Assembly (NCBI GenBank): GCA_905221605.1
Contig: CAJNDS010000258.1
Span: 150,001-214,000, forward strand
Length of the DNA: 64,000 bases
Reading direction: 5' to 3'
Origin: Symbiodinium natans
Lineage: Eukaryota > Sar > Dinophyceae > Suessiales > Symbiodiniaceae
In this document: positions 62,888 through 64,000 of the stretch, piece by piece
How the letters are laid out: every line of letters starts with the position of its first letter
Numbering within the stretch: position 1 is the stretch's first letter
Program-made: the position numbers and the translations under genes
The notes under the pieces: model-generated
Seen by the model: the letters and a program-made list of their open reading frames with translations, nothing else
Databases searched by the model: none
What the model was told of the DNA's origin: nothing

Positions 62888-64000
62888 GAGTCGTCGTCCC
62901 AGCCAGCGCATGATTTTGGCGGCATTGCAGCTGTTGCTGCATTGAAACGACAACATTGGGCAGGGATGCTTGGTATAGGCGTTGCTGTTGGTGCCTTTCT
63001 AGGCCTAGCAGTGTCACGCCAAGCAGAGATGGAGCATCCGTGGACATTCGTTCCTGCTCCGGCCATTCCTGTTGTGGCCCCAGCGGGAGTCGTCGTCCAA
63101 GCCAGCGCGTGATTTTGGACAGCATTGCAGCTGTCGCTGCAGGGTTGCTTGGTATAGGCGTTGCTGTTGGTGCCTTTGTAGGCCTAGCAGTGTCACGCCA
63201 AGCAGAGATGGAGCATCGGTGGGCATTCGTTCCTGCTCCGGCCATTTCTGTTGTGGCCCCAGCGGGAGTCGTCGTCCAAGCCAGAGCGTGATTGTGGACA
63301 GCATTGCAGTTGTCGCTGCAGGGTTGCTTGGTATAGGCGTTGCTGTTGGTGCCTTTCTAGGCCTGGCAGTGTCACGCCAAGCAGAGATGGAGCATCTGCG
63401 GACATTCGTTCCTGCTCCGGCCATTCCTGTTGTGGCCCCAGCGGGAGTCGTCGTCCAAGCCAGCGCGTGATTTTGGACGGCATTGCAGCTGTCGCTGCAG
63501 GGTTGCTTGGTATAGGCGTTGCTGTTGGTGCCTTTGTAGGCCTGGCAGTGTCACGCCAAGCAGAGATGGAGCATCTGCGGACATTCGTTCCTGCTCCGGC
63601 CATTCCTGTTGTGGCCCCAGCGGGAGTCGTCGTCCAAGCCAGCGCGTGATTTTGGACGGCATTGCAGCTGTCGCTGCAGGGTTGCTTGGTATAGGCGTTG
63701 CTGTTGGTGCCTTTCTAGGCCTGGCAGTGTCACGCCAAGCAGAGATGGAGCATCTGCGGACATTCGTTCCTGCTCCGGCCATTCCTGTTGTGGCCCCAGC
63801 GGGAGTCGTCGTCCAAGCCAGCGCGTGATTTTGGACGGCATTGCAGCTGTCGCTGCAGGGTTGCTTGGTATAGGCGTTGCTGTTGGTGCCTTTGTAGGCC
63901 TGGCAGTGTCACGCCAAGCAGAGATGAAGCATCTGTGGACATTCGTTCCTGCTCCGGCCACTTGTGTTGTGGCCCCAGCGGGAGTCGTGGTCTAAGCCAG
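62888..64000 (+). repeat. 179-bp tandem repeat, six copies, cut by the window end
   Basis: After a diverged first unit (62888-63077), units repeat every 179 bp to the window end. In one + phase each unit reads SRRPSQRVILDGIAAVAAGL, then LGIGVAVGAFLGLAVSRQAE, then FVPAPAIPVVAPAGVVV and a stop. This gives a basic start, a long hydrophobic helix and a Pro/Ala/Val tail. Because 179 is not a multiple of three the phase shifts from unit to unit. Whether the units are transcribed (for example as exon-intron units) or are a satellite is not known. The first unit starts with ATG 62888. Confidence 0.95.

Noticed and set aside
62544-63961. 136-codon minus frames repeated every 179 bp
   Set aside because: They mirror the tandem repeat. 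The plus phase gives the more protein-like basic-hydrophobic unit, and neither is shown to be expressed.
1-64000. tRNA, rRNA, CRISPR arrays, transposase or reverse-transcriptase genes
   Set aside because: None recognised by eye. The spaced repeats present are minisatellites without CRISPR-like spacers, and no DDE or YADD-type motif was found.

Overview
The window looks like nuclear DNA of a dinoflagellate. The evidence is from the sequence alone. Coding signal comes almost entirely as short exons (about 25-150 nt) split by short introns. Several reading frames join correctly only if introns start with GC or GA as well as GT, which is a known dinoflagellate habit. Nearly all convincing exons lie on the + strand, as in unidirectional dinoflagellate gene arrays. 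Plant/alveolate-type telomere-like repeats (TTTAGGG/CCCTAAA) are scattered inside the region. There is no sign of bacterial operons, Shine-Dalgarno sites, rRNA, tRNA or CRISPR. The exact genus cannot be fixed from the window.

Layout, 1-22 kb: 3' end of a gene; an ankyrin-repeat gene (0.75-2.85 kb); a small intron-bearing gene; an intronless pentatricopeptide-repeat (PPR) gene (3.77-5.34 kb); a very long intron-rich gene of unknown function (about 7.6-13.8 kb); an F-box-like gene (15.3-16.6 kb); a gene with charged helical exons (17-18.1 kb); and a Cys-rich/beta-rich gene with an acidic tail (18.8-21.5 kb).

Layout, 22-44 kb: a membrane-protein gene whose large intron holds a 600-bp CT microsatellite; a RIIa/Dpy-30-like gene with telomere-like introns (26.2-26.6 kb); C-rich minisatellites (30.5-31 kb); a nearly complete gene for a VP39-family cap 2'-O-methyltransferase (34.2-37.1 kb), the most striking gene here; a gene with an intron made almost wholly of TTTAGGG-type repeats (38.2-38.8 kb); an EDR2_C/DUF1336 gene (40.3-41.3 kb); and a 1.7-kb nest of inverted minisatellites (42.4-44.1 kb).

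Layout, 45-64 kb: several multi-exon genes without a recognised function; an intronless secreted or membrane-anchored CAP/SCP protein (50.6-52.3 kb); more intron-rich genes; and a 179-bp tandem repeat (62.9-64 kb) running off the window end.

Exon joins were made by eye from reading frame, splice-site dinucleotides and protein-like composition. No transcript data were available, so gene limits are approximate except where stated. The genes share no obvious pathway. One possible link is that dinoflagellate mRNAs carry a trans-spliced, capped leader, so a VP39-like cap methyltransferase would be at home in this kind of organism.
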